A stretch of DNA of 64,000 nucleotides. Origin: Saprospiraceae bacterium (GTDB lineage Bacteria > Bacteroidota > Bacteroidia > Chitinophagales > Saprospiraceae). Location of the stretch: contig JAKVCV010000001.1 in NCBI GenBank assembly GCA_022448945.1, positions 81,670 through 145,669 on the forward strand. The letters are read 5' to 3'. This document shows positions 1-10,259 of the stretch, one piece after another. The position numbers and the translations under genes are program-made. The notes under the pieces were generated by a model, which saw only the letters and a list, made by a program, of their open reading frames with translations, was not told the DNA's origin and did no database searches. Position 1 is the stretch's first letter; each line of letters opens with the position of its first letter.

Positions 1-3000
1 TCTATCGATATTATTTTTAGTGGTGGTCAAACACCCTATAATTATTCCTGGTCTAATGGTGCAACAACCGAAGATCTCCTCGGACTTTCTGCAGGAATAT
101 ATACTTGTACTGTTGTTGATGATGGAGGATGCACAATTACTACTCCTTCTTATGTTATTAGTAATGACGCTGGTGGATTGAATTTTGATAATGTGGATCT
201 GGATGATGAGACTTGTAGTAATGGATTGGGAGATATTTCATTAATGGTGTCTGGAGGCACCTCTCCTTATAATTATATATGGAATACAGGAGATACCATA
301 TCTATTATTTCTGGACTTTCTGCTGGTGTTTATAGTGCAACAGTAACTGATTCAACTGGTTGTTCTATATATACAGGGGCATTAAATCTGATAAACAATA
401 GTGGTTCTTTGTCCCTTGATGCTGTACAGGCTTTTGACGAAGTTTGTGGAAATGGCACTGGATCAGTAAATATTACGGTTTCTGGTAATACTGGACCCTT
501 ATCTTATATTTGGAATAATAGTTCTGCTTCTGAAGATCTTTCTAATTTAACGGCTGGCAATTATAATTGTACAGTTACAGATTCTGTAGGTTGTGTTGTT
601 TATGCTAATTCTACTGTTAATAATGATCCCGGGGCTATGAACATAGACAATACAATAGTTATTGATGAAACTTGCGGTCAATCTGATGGTTTTGTAGATT
701 TAGTATTTTCTGGTGAAGCAAGTCCAACTTCTTTCTTATGGTCCAATGGTGCTACCACTCAAAGTATTACAAATGTTCAGGGTGGGGCATATACGGTTAC
801 CATTACTGATGCAATAGGATGTACAGTTTCTGGTAGTGCGAATATTCAGAATAATACTGGATCGTTGTCCTTAAATGGTCAGGTTATCGTCAATGAAATA
901 TGTAGCAATGGCTTAGGAGCTATAGATCTTGATGTTTCTGGCGGAGCTACTCCATTGACTTATTTATGGTCTGATGGTTCATCAGTTCAAGATCTTAGTG
1001 GACTTTCTTCAGGCGCTTATACTTGTACAGTGACAGATAGCTTAGGATGTGTTTTGGTAGCAGGGACTTACAATATTAATAACAGTTCAGGTACGCTATC
1101 ACAAGGAACGCATACCGTAACGGATGAAGTTTGTGGTAATGCTGCGGGTGCCATTGATATTAGTATTAATGGAGGCACATCGGCAGTTACGTTCTTATGG
1201 TCTAATGCTCAAACAACAGAGGATTTAACGGGTTTAAGCGCAAACACCTATACCTGTACGGTTACTGATTCTTCAGGATGTTCAATTGTTTTTTCCGAGA
1301 CCGTAAATAATGATGCTGGATCGTTGGTGATTTCTAATGCTCAGGTTGTCGATGAGAATTGTACAGATGGTGCCGGTGCTATTGATCTTACTATTTCCGG
1401 AGGGACGCCGAATTATTCTTTTTTATGGTCTGATGCTTCAACCAATGAAGATATATCTTCACTAAGTCAGGGAACTTTTTCTGTAACTATTACTGACCAG
1501 AATGGATGTGAGACCTCATCATCTTATATTGTCAATAATAATTCCCCTAATTTTCAACTTTCATCTACAAATGTTACCAATGAAAACTGTGGAGATGGAT
1601 CAGGATCTATAGATGTCTCACTTCTTGGAGGGCAGCCAAATTATATATATAGCTGGTCTAATGGAGCTACTACCGAAGATATTAGTGGCTTATCTTCTGG
1701 GGTGTATACAGGTACTGTAACGGATATTAATGGTTGTGTAGTCGTACACTCTTCTAGTATTCAAAATGACCCAGGAACTTTGGTAGTTGCTTATGATAGT
1801 GTTGTAAATGAAACTTGTGGCTCTAATAATGGTGCAATTTATCTAACTGTCGCTAATGGTACTCCTGCATACTCTTTCCTATGGTCTAATGGAGAAACGA
1901 CACAGAATATTACAGCATTATCTGGCAATAATTATTCTTGTGTAATAACAGATTCTGTAGGATGTAATACAAATTATTCAGCAATTGTGCAGGATTTGGG
2001 GGGTAATTTTCAGATTGCAAATGCTTCTGTAGTTGATGATGCTTGTAGCCAAAGTGTTGGCTCTATTACAACTTCTGTTTCAGGTGGTGGTGAGCCTTAT
2101 AATTATAACTGGTCTGTTGCGACTGCTAATCCTTGCTGTTCTTATATACTTAATATGCATGATCTTAATAATAATGGGTGGGGAGGTAATCCTGCTCCTT
2201 TTGTAAATGTCTTTATTAATGGAACCCTCTTTGGTTCATTTACTGTTCCGCCTGGTGCAGGTAATTCATTTAATTCGGCTTCTATCCCTGTATGTACTGG
2301 TGATACTATTGCTGTAGAATATGTAGAAGCTAATCAAAATGATAATAATGTTTATGAATTGTTGAATTCAGCAGGAGATACTGTTTTTGCGGATGGTCCA
2401 GATCCTTTTTCTGGTGCAATTGCTTTTTCTGATGCTGTGAATTGTACTTTTGCTGGACAGGGAACAAATGCTATTTCAAATTTGTATGCTGGAAATTATT
2501 CTTTAACAGTGACAGATACTAATGGTTGTTCTGTTTCACAAAATTATCAGGTCAACAATGGAAGTGGGTTGATAAATATTGCATTGAATGCACAAACAAA
2601 TGAATCTTGCGGTCAAAGTAATGGATCTATAGATGTTACTGTTTCAGGTGCTTCAAACCCTGTCTATTTATGGTCTAATGGAGCAACTACTGAATCGCTT
2701 AATGGTATCAATGCAGGTTCATATACAATTACGGCTACAGATCTTGTTAATGGTTGTACATATGTTTCTACTTATACAGTTTTAAACAATGCAAATGGAA
2801 TAACAGTTGCTGACACTACTTTAACCAATGAAACATGTGGTAATGGTCAGGGTGCCATTGATTTAACAGTAAGTGGGGGTGTTTTACCCCATTCATTTGC
2901 CTGGTCTAATGGTTTCGGAACAGAGGATATTCTTTTGCTTTCTGCAGGGGACTATACTGTTACTATTACAGATTCAACAGGATGTAATGTTATTCAAACT

Positions 3001-5349
3001 TATACTGTTGTTAATAATGCTAATGGTATTTTTGCTTCAGCAGTAACTTCTAATGAAATTTGTGGTGATGCAACAGGTTCTATTGACATGACGGTTACAG
3101 GTGGCACACCTGGTTATACTTTTAGTTGGTCTAATGGCTCAACTACTGAGGATCTAACGGGAATAACAGAAGGAATATATAATTGTACAATAACAGACAC
3201 CTCAAATTGTGTATTTGTTTTTGTTGACACCATTACTAATACTCCAAGTTCAGTTGTTATTTCTAATGCTATTATTAATGATTCTGATTGTGGTGATGAT
3301 GATGGTGATGTTACACTTACTGTAATTGGAGGACAAACTCCATTGAATTTTAGTTGGAGTAATAATTCAAATGGCCAAAACCTAAATAATGTATATCCTG
3401 GTACATATACACTCACTATTACAGAATCCAATGGTTGTACACTTGTCGATTCCTTTGTTGTTACAAATGACGGTAACTTTAGTGTAGAAATTTCTGATAC
3501 GATAATTGTAAATGAGACATGTAATAATGCAGGAGGATCTATAGATATAACACCCCCTGGATTTGGAACACCTGATTTTATTTGGAGCAATGGTGAAACA
3601 ACAGAGGATATTTCTGGTTTGTCTGCTGGTTCTTATACAGTTTCTATTACACAAAGTTTTGGTGGAGGTTGTACAGGAATTGAAACCTATATTGTTTTGA
3701 ATGATCAAGGAACCTTGAGTTTAGATACGATGATTTCTATAAATGAAACTTGTTCACAGGGTAATGGACTTATTGATATTACGGTTTCAGGTGGGGCAGG
3801 CTCTTATTCTTTTAATTGGTCTGATGGTTCTACCACAGAAGATTTAACTGCTATTCAGGCAGGAACTTATTATGTTACTGTTTCTGACTCTACTGGTTGT
3901 TCTGTAATTAGTAATGCCACAACTTTAACCAATAATACATTTGGTTTTGGTATTGCTGGTGCTCAGGTTATAGATGAACAATGTGGAGATGGTTCAGGAT
4001 CAATTGATTTAACCATTGCAGGCGGAACGCCTGTTTATTCATATCTTTGGGGTGCTGGAGAGACAATTGAAGACTTGACAGGTTTATCTTCAGGAACATA
4101 TGATGTTACTGTTTCTGATAATGCTGGTTGTGCTACCGTGCAATCTTATACAGTTGTTAACAACACAAATAACTTTAGTGCTTCTACTATTTCTGTTGAT
4201 CAGGGATGCCTTCCTAATAGTGGATCAATTGACTTATTAATTCTAGGAGGTTCACCTGGTTTTATTTATTTATGGTCGAACGGAGCAACAACAGAGGATA
4301 TTAGTGGTCTTTCTGCCAATGCATATTATGTTACAGTTACTGATAGTCTTGGTTGTGTAATCACAGATACAGTAAATGTTGGAACAACTTTAAATACAAT
4401 AAGTAATGCTGTGAATATAACAGCTGAAAATTGTACTGCCGCTGATGGAACAATTGATATAACACCTTCTGGAGGAACTCCTAATTATTCTTTCTTATGG
4501 TCCACTGCTGAAACTACTGAGGATCTATCTTCTTTAATTGCAGGTTCTTATTCGGTTACAATAACAGATGCAGTAGGTTGTATTTATGCAGATACTTTCA
4601 ATGTTGGCAACACTACTGGTGGATTGGGACTAAGTTCTATACCTACAGCAGCCACTTGTGGTTTCTCCAATGGTGGTATGGCATTGACAGTAACTGGTGG
4701 AAATCCAAGTTATATTTATTTCTGGAGTAATGGTGATACCACATCAAGTATTTCAGGTGTTGCTTCAGGTAATTATAGTGTTACAGTAACAGATTCTAAC
4801 GGTTGTTTTATTTCTGCACCTATTTTTATACCAAATATTGGTAATCCTGTAAATATCCTATCAATTGATACAACAGATGCTTCCTGTGGACTTTGTAGTG
4901 ATGGAAGTATTGATTTGACATTAGATACAGCGGGTGCACCATATTCTTTCATTTGGAGTAACTCTGCTACTTCTGAAGATCTCATTAATGTATTACCTGG
5001 AACTTATAATGTTACAATAACCTCAGTGAATGGTTGTTTACTTGATACTACGATGACCATAGCTGTAAATACTGGTATAATGAAACTCAAAGGGGTTTCA
5101 CTAAAAGTATATCCAAACCCAACTCATGGACAGTTATTTGTTGAATTTACAGAGAATCCTACTGAAGAAATCCATATAGAAATTCTTAATATGCTTGGGC
5201 AGACGCTCTTACATAATTTTTATGAAGCATATACTATAAATAATCGAATTCTTATAAATGTGGAGGATGCTGCTTCAGGGACATATATGATCAAAATTTC
5301 CAGTAAAGAGGATTATATTAGTAAACGAATAGTTATTCTTAGAGAATGA
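1..5349 (+). CDS. SprB-repeat surface protein with T9SS type A sorting domain (5' partial)
   Basis: The reading frame is open from the first base of the window, so the gene begins upstream and no start is visible. About 1782 residues are present: one partial and about 20 complete SprB-type repeats of roughly 80 residues. Each has a Cys in a D-E-x-C-like motif, a W-S-N-G-x-T-T-E-D core and a closing T-V-T-D-x-x-G-C, so two Cys per repeat. Repeat 10 is interrupted by about 110 residues (window 2128-2466) rich in Asn/Gly. The last 80 or so residues (from about base 5100) begin V-Y-P-N-P and are a type A sorting domain. By family this is a T9SS-exported, cell-surface adhesin like SprB, which moves along the surface during gliding. 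The adjacent downstream gene is a paralogue, 58 bp away with no obvious terminator between them. Gliding itself is inferred; adhesion alone would also fit. Confidence 0.93.
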   Translation, partial: SIDIIFSGGQTPYNYSWSNGATTEDLLGLSAGIYTCTVVDDGGCTITTPSYVISNDAGGLNFDNVDLDDETCSNGLGDISLMVSGGTSPYNYIWNTGDTISIISGLSAGVYSATVTDSTGCSIYTGALNLINNSGSLSLDAVQAFDEVCGNGTGSVNITVSGNTGPLSYIWNNSSASEDLSNLTAGNYNCTVTDSVGCVVYANSTVNNDPGAMNIDNTIVIDETCGQSDGFVDLVFSGEASPTSFLWSNGATTQSITNVQGGAYTVTITDAIGCTVSGSANIQNNTGSLSLNGQVIVNEICSNGLGAIDLDVSGGATPLTYLWSDGSSVQDLSGLSSGAYTCTVTDSLGCVLVAGTYNINNSSGTLSQGTHTVTDEVCGNAAGAIDISINGGTSAVTFLWSNAQTTEDLTGLSANTYTCTVTDSSGCSIVFSETVNNDAGSLVISNAQVVDENCTDGAGAIDLTISGGTPNYSFLWSDASTNEDISSLSQGTFSVTITDQNGCETSSSYIVNNNSPNFQLSSTNVTNENCGDGSGSIDVSLLGGQPNYIYSWSNGATTEDISGLSSGVYTGTVTDINGCVVVHSSSIQNDPGTLVVAYDSVVNETCGSNNGAIYLTVANGTPAYSFLWSNGETTQNITALSGNNYSCVITDSVGCNTNYSAIVQDLGGNFQIANASVVDDACSQSVGSITTSVSGGGEPYNYNWSVATANPCCSYILNMHDLNNNGWGGNPAPFVNVFINGTLFGSFTVPPGAGNSFNSASIPVCTGDTIAVEYVEANQNDNNVYELLNSAGDTVFADGPDPFSGAIAFSDAVNCTFAGQGTNAISNLYAGNYSLTVTDTNGCSVSQNYQVNNGSGLINIALNAQTNESCGQSNGSIDVTVSGASNPVYLWSNGATTESLNGINAGSYTITATDLVNGCTYVSTYTVLNNANGITVADTTLTNETCGNGQGAIDLTVSGGVLPHSFAWSNGFGTEDILLLSAGDYTVTITDSTGCNVIQTYTVVNNANGIFASAVTSNEICGDATGSIDMTVTGGTPGYTFSWSNGSTTEDLTGITEGIYNCTITDTSNCVFVFVDTITNTPSSVVISNAIINDSDCGDDDGDVTLTVIGGQTPLNFSWSNNSNGQNLNNVYPGTYTLTITESNGCTLVDSFVVTNDGNFSVEISDTIIVNETCNNAGGSIDITPPGFGTPDFIWSNGETTEDISGLSAGSYTVSITQSFGGGCTGIETYIVLNDQGTLSLDTMISINETCSQGNGLIDITVSGGAGSYSFNWSDGSTTEDLTAIQAGTYYVTVSDSTGCSVISNATTLTNNTFGFGIAGAQVIDEQCGDGSGSIDLTIAGGTPVYSYLWGAGETIEDLTGLSSGTYDVTVSDNAGCATVQSYTVVNNTNNFSASTISVDQGCLPNSGSIDLLILGGSPGFIYLWSNGATTEDISGLSANAYYVTVTDSLGCVITDTVNVGTTLNTISNAVNITAENCTAADGTIDITPSGGTPNYSFLWSTAETTEDLSSLIAGSYSVTITDAVGCIYADTFNVGNTTGGLGLSSIPTAATCGFSNGGMALTVTGGNPSYIYFWSNGDTTSSISGVASGNYSVTVTDSNGCFISAPIFIPNIGNPVNILSIDTTDASCGLCSDGSIDLTLDTAGAPYSFIWSNSATSEDLINVLPGTYNVTITSVNGCLLDTTMTIAVNTGIMKLKGVSLKVYPNPTHGQLFVEFTENPTEEIHIEILNMLGQTLLHNFYEAYTINNRILINVEDAASGTYMIKISSKEDYISKRIVILRE
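2128..2466 (+). other. Non-SprB domain inserted inside an SprB repeat
   Basis: Within one repeat the usual W-S-N-G-x-T-T-E-D turn is replaced by a segment that starts with a C-C pair and contains an N-G-W-G-G motif, V-N-V-F-I-N-G and a V-E-Y-V-E strand pattern. After it the repeat resumes (I-S-N-L-Y-A-G-N-Y-S). It resembles the short jelly-roll-like modules with a D-x-W-G-D-G-W type signature that occur in secreted Bacteroidota proteins. The assignment is by look only. Confidence 0.6.
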
Positions 5350-5407
5350 TTTGTATTACTGTATTCTACTTCAATTGTTTTTATTAATAAAATAGTAAAA
5401 AATAATA

Positions 5408-8400
5408 ATGAAATTTTGCGTTCAATTGATTTTGGTTTTAGGTTTATTGATTTCTTTTTCTTTTCGTGCACATGCACAACCAATTCTTACTATTGATACT
5501 ATAATTGATGCTACATGTAACCTATCAGCAGATGGTGCTATAAATATAAGTGTTGCAGGTAATCCAAATTTCACATATGCATGGAGTAATGGTGCTACGA
5601 CTGAAGATGTATCGGGTTTATTTGCTGGCTCTTATGTCGTTACTGTCACAGATGGACTAAATGGAGTAACGGTTTCTTCAGTGTTAACTGTAGGTGCACC
5701 ACCTGTGCTAATTGTAAATACAGATACTATAATTCATGTTTCTTGTGCTGGAGACGCTAATGGAGCAGTTTATGTTTCAGTTGGAGGAGGTGTCCCTAAT
5801 TATACCTATATCTGGGATAATGGTGCTACTACTGAGGATGTTACTGGTCTTACAGAAGGACCGGTAAACCTTACAGTTACTGATGCAAATGGCTGTACTT
5901 CTTCATCTAAATCTATTTTTCTGGATTCTATTGCTCCTCTTACCTTGACAGTAGATACTATTAGTAATATTAGTTGTAATGGAGCTAATGATGGTTATAT
6001 AAACATTACTGTAATAGGGGGAGTAGGTAATTTCTCATACCTTTGGAATAGTGGTCAGACAACAGATGATATCTCGGCCTTAGGTGCAAGTTTATATACA
6101 GTTACTGCTACTGATTCTAACGGTTGTTCCATTTCTTCCGGTCCACATACGATTACGGAACCCGGCTTGCTTAGTATTAGTCTGGATACGATAATTCATC
6201 TGCTATGTAATGGTGAAAATAGCGGTCAGGTTTTGATCGCTACAAATGGAGGGACAATTCCGTATTCATTCAGTTGGTCCAACGGAGCAACTACTGAAGA
6301 CATTACCGGTTTGCTAGGAGACACGTATTTTGTTACTGTTACTGATAGTATTGGTTGCCAGGCAACTTCAGGACCTCATGTGGTGAATGAACCTTCAACT
6401 ATTTTAGTGTTTGTCGATTCTATTATTCATCAATTATGTTCCTCTGTTCCTTCTGGTGCCGTTGACCTATCTGTTTCTGGTGGTACACCCGGGTATACAT
6501 ATTTGTGGGGTAATGGAGAAACAACACAGGATGTTTCCGGATTATATTCAGGTGTAAATGATGTTACTGTAACAGATAATAATGGTTGTACAGCTTCTGC
6601 GAAATCTATTTTTCTCGATTCTATTGCACCGATAGTTATAACATTAGATTCTATCATAGATGTTAGTTGTAATGGAGCCAATGATGGTGGGGTGTTTGTT
6701 TCGGTATCTGGTGGTAGGGGGCCTGCTTATTTTTATAACTGGTCAAATGGTGCTACTACTCAGAATATCACCGGACTTGCTGGTAATTCCTATACGGTTA
6801 CTGTTACAGATTCCAATAGTTGTGTAATGGTTTCTGGGCCACATCTGGTTGCAGAACCGTTATCAATGGTACTTGCTTTTGATTCGATCCAACATGTAGA
6901 TTGCAATGGAAATGCAAATGGAGCAGTTTTTGTTACTACTACTGGTGGAATAACGAGCTATTCCTATAACTGGTCAAATGGATTCACAACAGAAGATATA
7001 ACCGGATTGTCTGGTGGATCTTACGATATAACAGTAACAGATAATAATGGATGTACTGTAAGTGCAGGACCTTTTGTGGTTAATGAACCAGCAGTTTTAC
7101 AGCTTACCTTGGACTCTATCCAACACGTAGATTGCAATGGAAATGCAAATGGAGCAATACTTATAACAGTTTCTGGAGGCACAACAAATTATACTTATAA
7201 TTGGTCTAACGGATTCACAACTCAAAATATTTTTGGCTTGAATGGTGGTAGTTATATTGTTACAGTAACAGATGCAAATGGATGTGCTGTAACTGATACC
7301 GCTTATGTTGTAAATGAACCGACTGCCATTTCAATTGTTTTAGATTCCATCCTTGATGTAAGTTGTAATAGTTTTGGCGATGGTGCGGTGTTTGTAAGTT
7401 CTTCCGGTGGTACAACGAATTATACTTTTAATTGGTCAAATGGATTCACAACAGAAGATGTTACTGGTTTGTCCGGCGGATCTTTTACTCTGACATTGAC
7501 CGATGCAAATGGTTGTACCCATACTTCAGGGCCACATATTGTTATTGAACCAGCAGGAATGACGATTACGCTTGATACTATTAGTCATGTTTCCTGTAAT
7601 GCTGCTTCTGATGGTTTAATAAGTCTTGCAACCAGTGGGGGAGCACCTGCCTATATTTTTGACTGGTCGAATGGAATGACCACAGAAGATATCACTGGAC
7701 TGAATGGAGGGAATTATATGCTTACAGTCACGGATGTAAATGGTTGTACTGTAAGTACAGGCCCCTTTGTAGTTAATGAGCCAGCAGTTTTACAGCTTAC
7801 TTTGGATTCGATTCAACATGTAGATTGCAATGGAAATGCAAATGGTGCAGTACTTATAACAACATTAGGAGGTACAACAAATTATAACTATAATTGGTCA
7901 AATGGAATGACCACAGAAGATATCACTGGACTGAATGGAGGGAATTATATGCTTACAGTCACGGATGCAAATGGATGTACTGTTACCGATACTGCATTTG
8001 TGCTTAATGAACCTACTGTTTTAGCAATTGTTCTGGATTCTATTGGACACCTAAGTTGCAATAATGATTCAACTGGTGCCGTGTTCATAACAACTTCAGG
8101 AGGCACAACCAATTATAGCTATTATTGGTCGAATGGAATGACTACTGAAGATGTTTCAGGTCTTTTAGGAGGCAACTATACAATTACCGTTACGGATGCA
8201 AATGGATGTACAGATATTATAGGGCCAAATATAGTTTTCGAACCCTCTGCTTTAAATGTAGTATCGGATTCCATAATTAATGTTGATTGTAATGGAAATG
8301 CCAACGGAGCTGTTTATGTTTCAGTATCTGGTGGTCTGACATCGTATTCCTTTATTTGGTCAAATGGATTTACAACAGAAGATATCACCGGACTAAGTGG

Positions 8401-10201
8401 TGCTTCTTATACACTAATAGTAACGGATTCTAATGGTTGTACACTAACTTATGGCCCCGATTCTGTATCAGAACCTGAAGTCTTGCAAATTGTTGTGGAT
8501 ACTTTTAAAAATGAATCCTGTGATGGCATCACCGATGGCTTTGTCCACACCTCAGTACTTGGGGGAACTGCGCCTTTTGGTTATCTATGGAATACTTCAG
8601 CAACAACTAATGATATTAGTGGACTTATTGCAGGAACTTATACGATTACGTTAACAGATTCGAATAGCTGTATGGCTACAGACTCGATTACAATCAATGA
8701 CATTCCTACTATTGTGGTAACATTGGATGCTATAGATTCTGTTTCCTGTAATGGCCTTTCAGATGGTGCTTTAAATATAACTACTACACTCGGTGCACCG
8801 GGTTATAGTTGGTTGTGGTCTAATACTGATACTACAGAGACCCTTTCGGGTCTAAATGCTGGTTCTTATACTGTTACAGTTACTGATTCATTGGGTTGTC
8901 AGGTCATACAAGGACCATTTCTGGTGGAACAGCCAGATGTACTGGTATTAACGCTTGACAATGTTGATTCTGTTTCGTGTAACGGAGCCAATGATGGTGC
9001 TGTTGCTATCTCAACTTCAGGAGGTACTGCTACCTATTTTTATAACTGGTCGAACGGAATGACTACTGAAGACATTTCCGGTTTGAATGGCAATTCATAT
9101 GCACTAACCGTTACTGATATTAACGCATGTACCACCACTTCAGGGCCTCATATTGTTAATGAAGAAACCGCTATTGCCATTAGTCTGGATACCATCATAG
9201 ATCTATCCTGTAATGGCGCCAATGATGGTACTGTTGCTATTATTGCTTCCGGAGGTTTATCTTCATATTTGTATAATTGGGATAATAGTTCTGCTACTAC
9301 TTCAACAATTTCAGGCCTCGCAGGTAATACATATACACTTACTATCACAGATGCTGCAGGTTGTACAGCTACCTCAGGGGCTCATACCGTAACAGAACCA
9401 GCTGCTTTGTCACTGAGCATTATGCCTACGGTACCATTGCAAGGTTGCTTGGGGCAGGCTATTGGGGTGTTAGATGCTGCTGCTTTAGGCGGAACGGATA
9501 GCTTAACCTATCTCTGGTCAAATGCCGCCACTTCTGCTTCAAATACCGGACTGAATACCGGCGTGTACACAGTCACTATAACAGATGCTAATGGCTGTAC
9601 CATTACGGCACAGGATTCTATTCAGGACCCTTTGGTGCCGACTGTTTCTCCTTTCGTAGGTCAATCGCCAATTACCGATACCACCATTAACTGGAACGAT
9701 GTAATTCTTGTAGATGCCGGCAACGATCAATCTGCAAGTGGAGTGACATACCAATGGTCAGAAACTACAAGTCTGGGGGATGTTAATTTCGATGATGGAA
9801 CATCGGCTTCAACAACCGTTAATCCGCAACCTGTTAATCCGGGTACTTATGTCTTGTTGCTCACCGCTACTTCTTTAGATGGATGTATCGATACCGGCAG
9901 CGTTACAATTACAATAACGATCTCAGAGTTAATTGGTATGCCCAATGCTTTTACTCCAAATGGAGATGGAATAAACGATTATTTCAGACCTGCAGGACTG
10001 GACGATCAATTTATTCTGGAGTTTAAAATTTATAACAGATGGAGTCAACTGGTCTTTGATGGAACAGATACAAGCATTAATTGGGATGGAAACTATCAGG
10101 GTGTAGACCAACCTTCAGAGGTTTATATCTATATTTTACGTTATAAAATACCTAGTCAGGAAGAAAAGATCATGAAAGGTGAAATGACCCTGATGAGGTA
10201 G
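5408..10201 (+). CDS. SprB-repeat surface protein with T9SS type B (gliding-motility-associated) sorting domain
   Basis: 1597 aa, complete. Residues 1-23 are a signal peptide ending A-H-A before Gln24, which supports the ATG start. About 18 SprB-type repeats of roughly 80 residues follow (consensus L-D-S-I-x-x-V-x-C-N-G-x-x-x-G ... W-S-N-G-x-T-T-E-D-I-x-G-L ... T-V-T-D-x-N-G-C). Then comes a PKD-like segment (about 1430-1505) and from residue 1511 a type B sorting domain beginning M-P-N-A-F-T-P-N-G-D-G-I-N-D. The product should cross the outer membrane through T9SS and sit on the cell surface. Some repeats are nearly identical at DNA level (67 bp exact at 7670-7736 and 7901-7967), a sign of recent duplication or gene conversion. 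It probably shares a transcript with the paralogue upstream. Confidence 0.95.
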   Translation: MKFCVQLILVLGLLISFSFRAHAQPILTIDTIIDATCNLSADGAINISVAGNPNFTYAWSNGATTEDVSGLFAGSYVVTVTDGLNGVTVSSVLTVGAPPVLIVNTDTIIHVSCAGDANGAVYVSVGGGVPNYTYIWDNGATTEDVTGLTEGPVNLTVTDANGCTSSSKSIFLDSIAPLTLTVDTISNISCNGANDGYINITVIGGVGNFSYLWNSGQTTDDISALGASLYTVTATDSNGCSISSGPHTITEPGLLSISLDTIIHLLCNGENSGQVLIATNGGTIPYSFSWSNGATTEDITGLLGDTYFVTVTDSIGCQATSGPHVVNEPSTILVFVDSIIHQLCSSVPSGAVDLSVSGGTPGYTYLWGNGETTQDVSGLYSGVNDVTVTDNNGCTASAKSIFLDSIAPIVITLDSIIDVSCNGANDGGVFVSVSGGRGPAYFYNWSNGATTQNITGLAGNSYTVTVTDSNSCVMVSGPHLVAEPLSMVLAFDSIQHVDCNGNANGAVFVTTTGGITSYSYNWSNGFTTEDITGLSGGSYDITVTDNNGCTVSAGPFVVNEPAVLQLTLDSIQHVDCNGNANGAILITVSGGTTNYTYNWSNGFTTQNIFGLNGGSYIVTVTDANGCAVTDTAYVVNEPTAISIVLDSILDVSCNSFGDGAVFVSSSGGTTNYTFNWSNGFTTEDVTGLSGGSFTLTLTDANGCTHTSGPHIVIEPAGMTITLDTISHVSCNAASDGLISLATSGGAPAYIFDWSNGMTTEDITGLNGGNYMLTVTDVNGCTVSTGPFVVNEPAVLQLTLDSIQHVDCNGNANGAVLITTLGGTTNYNYNWSNGMTTEDITGLNGGNYMLTVTDANGCTVTDTAFVLNEPTVLAIVLDSIGHLSCNNDSTGAVFITTSGGTTNYSYYWSNGMTTEDVSGLLGGNYTITVTDANGCTDIIGPNIVFEPSALNVVSDSIINVDCNGNANGAVYVSVSGGLTSYSFIWSNGFTTEDITGLSGASYTLIVTDSNGCTLTYGPDSVSEPEVLQIVVDTFKNESCDGITDGFVHTSVLGGTAPFGYLWNTSATTNDISGLIAGTYTITLTDSNSCMATDSITINDIPTIVVTLDAIDSVSCNGLSDGALNITTTLGAPGYSWLWSNTDTTETLSGLNAGSYTVTVTDSLGCQVIQGPFLVEQPDVLVLTLDNVDSVSCNGANDGAVAISTSGGTATYFYNWSNGMTTEDISGLNGNSYALTVTDINACTTTSGPHIVNEETAIAISLDTIIDLSCNGANDGTVAIIASGGLSSYLYNWDNSSATTSTISGLAGNTYTLTITDAAGCTATSGAHTVTEPAALSLSIMPTVPLQGCLGQAIGVLDAAALGGTDSLTYLWSNAATSASNTGLNTGVYTVTITDANGCTITAQDSIQDPLVPTVSPFVGQSPITDTTINWNDVILVDAGNDQSASGVTYQWSETTSLGDVNFDDGTSASTTVNPQPVNPGTYVLLLTATSLDGCIDTGSVTITITISELIGMPNAFTPNGDGINDYFRPAGLDDQFILEFKIYNRWSQLVFDGTDTSINWDGNYQGVDQPSEVYIYILRYKIPSQEEKIMKGEMTLMR
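7670..7736 (+). repeat. 67-bp exact direct repeat, copy 1 (SprB coding repeat)
   Basis: This 67-bp stretch is identical to 7901-7967. The offset of 231 bp is 77 codons, so the reading frame is kept. The neighbouring repeats in this gene match only at protein level. Confidence 0.9.
7901..7967 (+). repeat. 67-bp exact direct repeat, copy 2 (SprB coding repeat)
   Basis: Second copy of the 67-bp repeat at 7670-7736, in the same frame, encoding the W-S-N-G-M-T-T-E-D to T-V-T-D part of the next SprB repeat. Confidence 0.9.
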
Positions 10202-10205
10202 ATGA

Positions 10206-10246
10206 GTAGAAAGTAGGTATTTGATCCGCAAACACCTACTTTCTAC
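10206..10246. repeat. 41-bp palindromic element, copy 1 (possible bidirectional terminator)
   Basis: An 11-bp arm (gtagaaagtag) and its exact complement bracket a 19-bp centre, giving a hairpin of 13 outer pairs, one A-C mismatch, four more pairs and a small loop. It lies between two convergent genes, ending at 10201 (+) and 10260 (-), so it could end both transcripts, although a T-run is lacking. A second element of the same length lies at 11513-11553; the arms are identical and the inner stem differs with base-pair compensation. Confidence 0.8.
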
Positions 10247-10259
10247 TTATGATTTTCTA

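Noticed and set aside
3114-3708. Long open frames on the minus strand inside the first SprB gene
   Set aside because: They are shadows of the repeat codons in other frames and lack signal or domain features.
6430-6681. Minus-strand ORF inside the second SprB gene
   Set aside because: It follows the codon bias of the repeat on the other strand.
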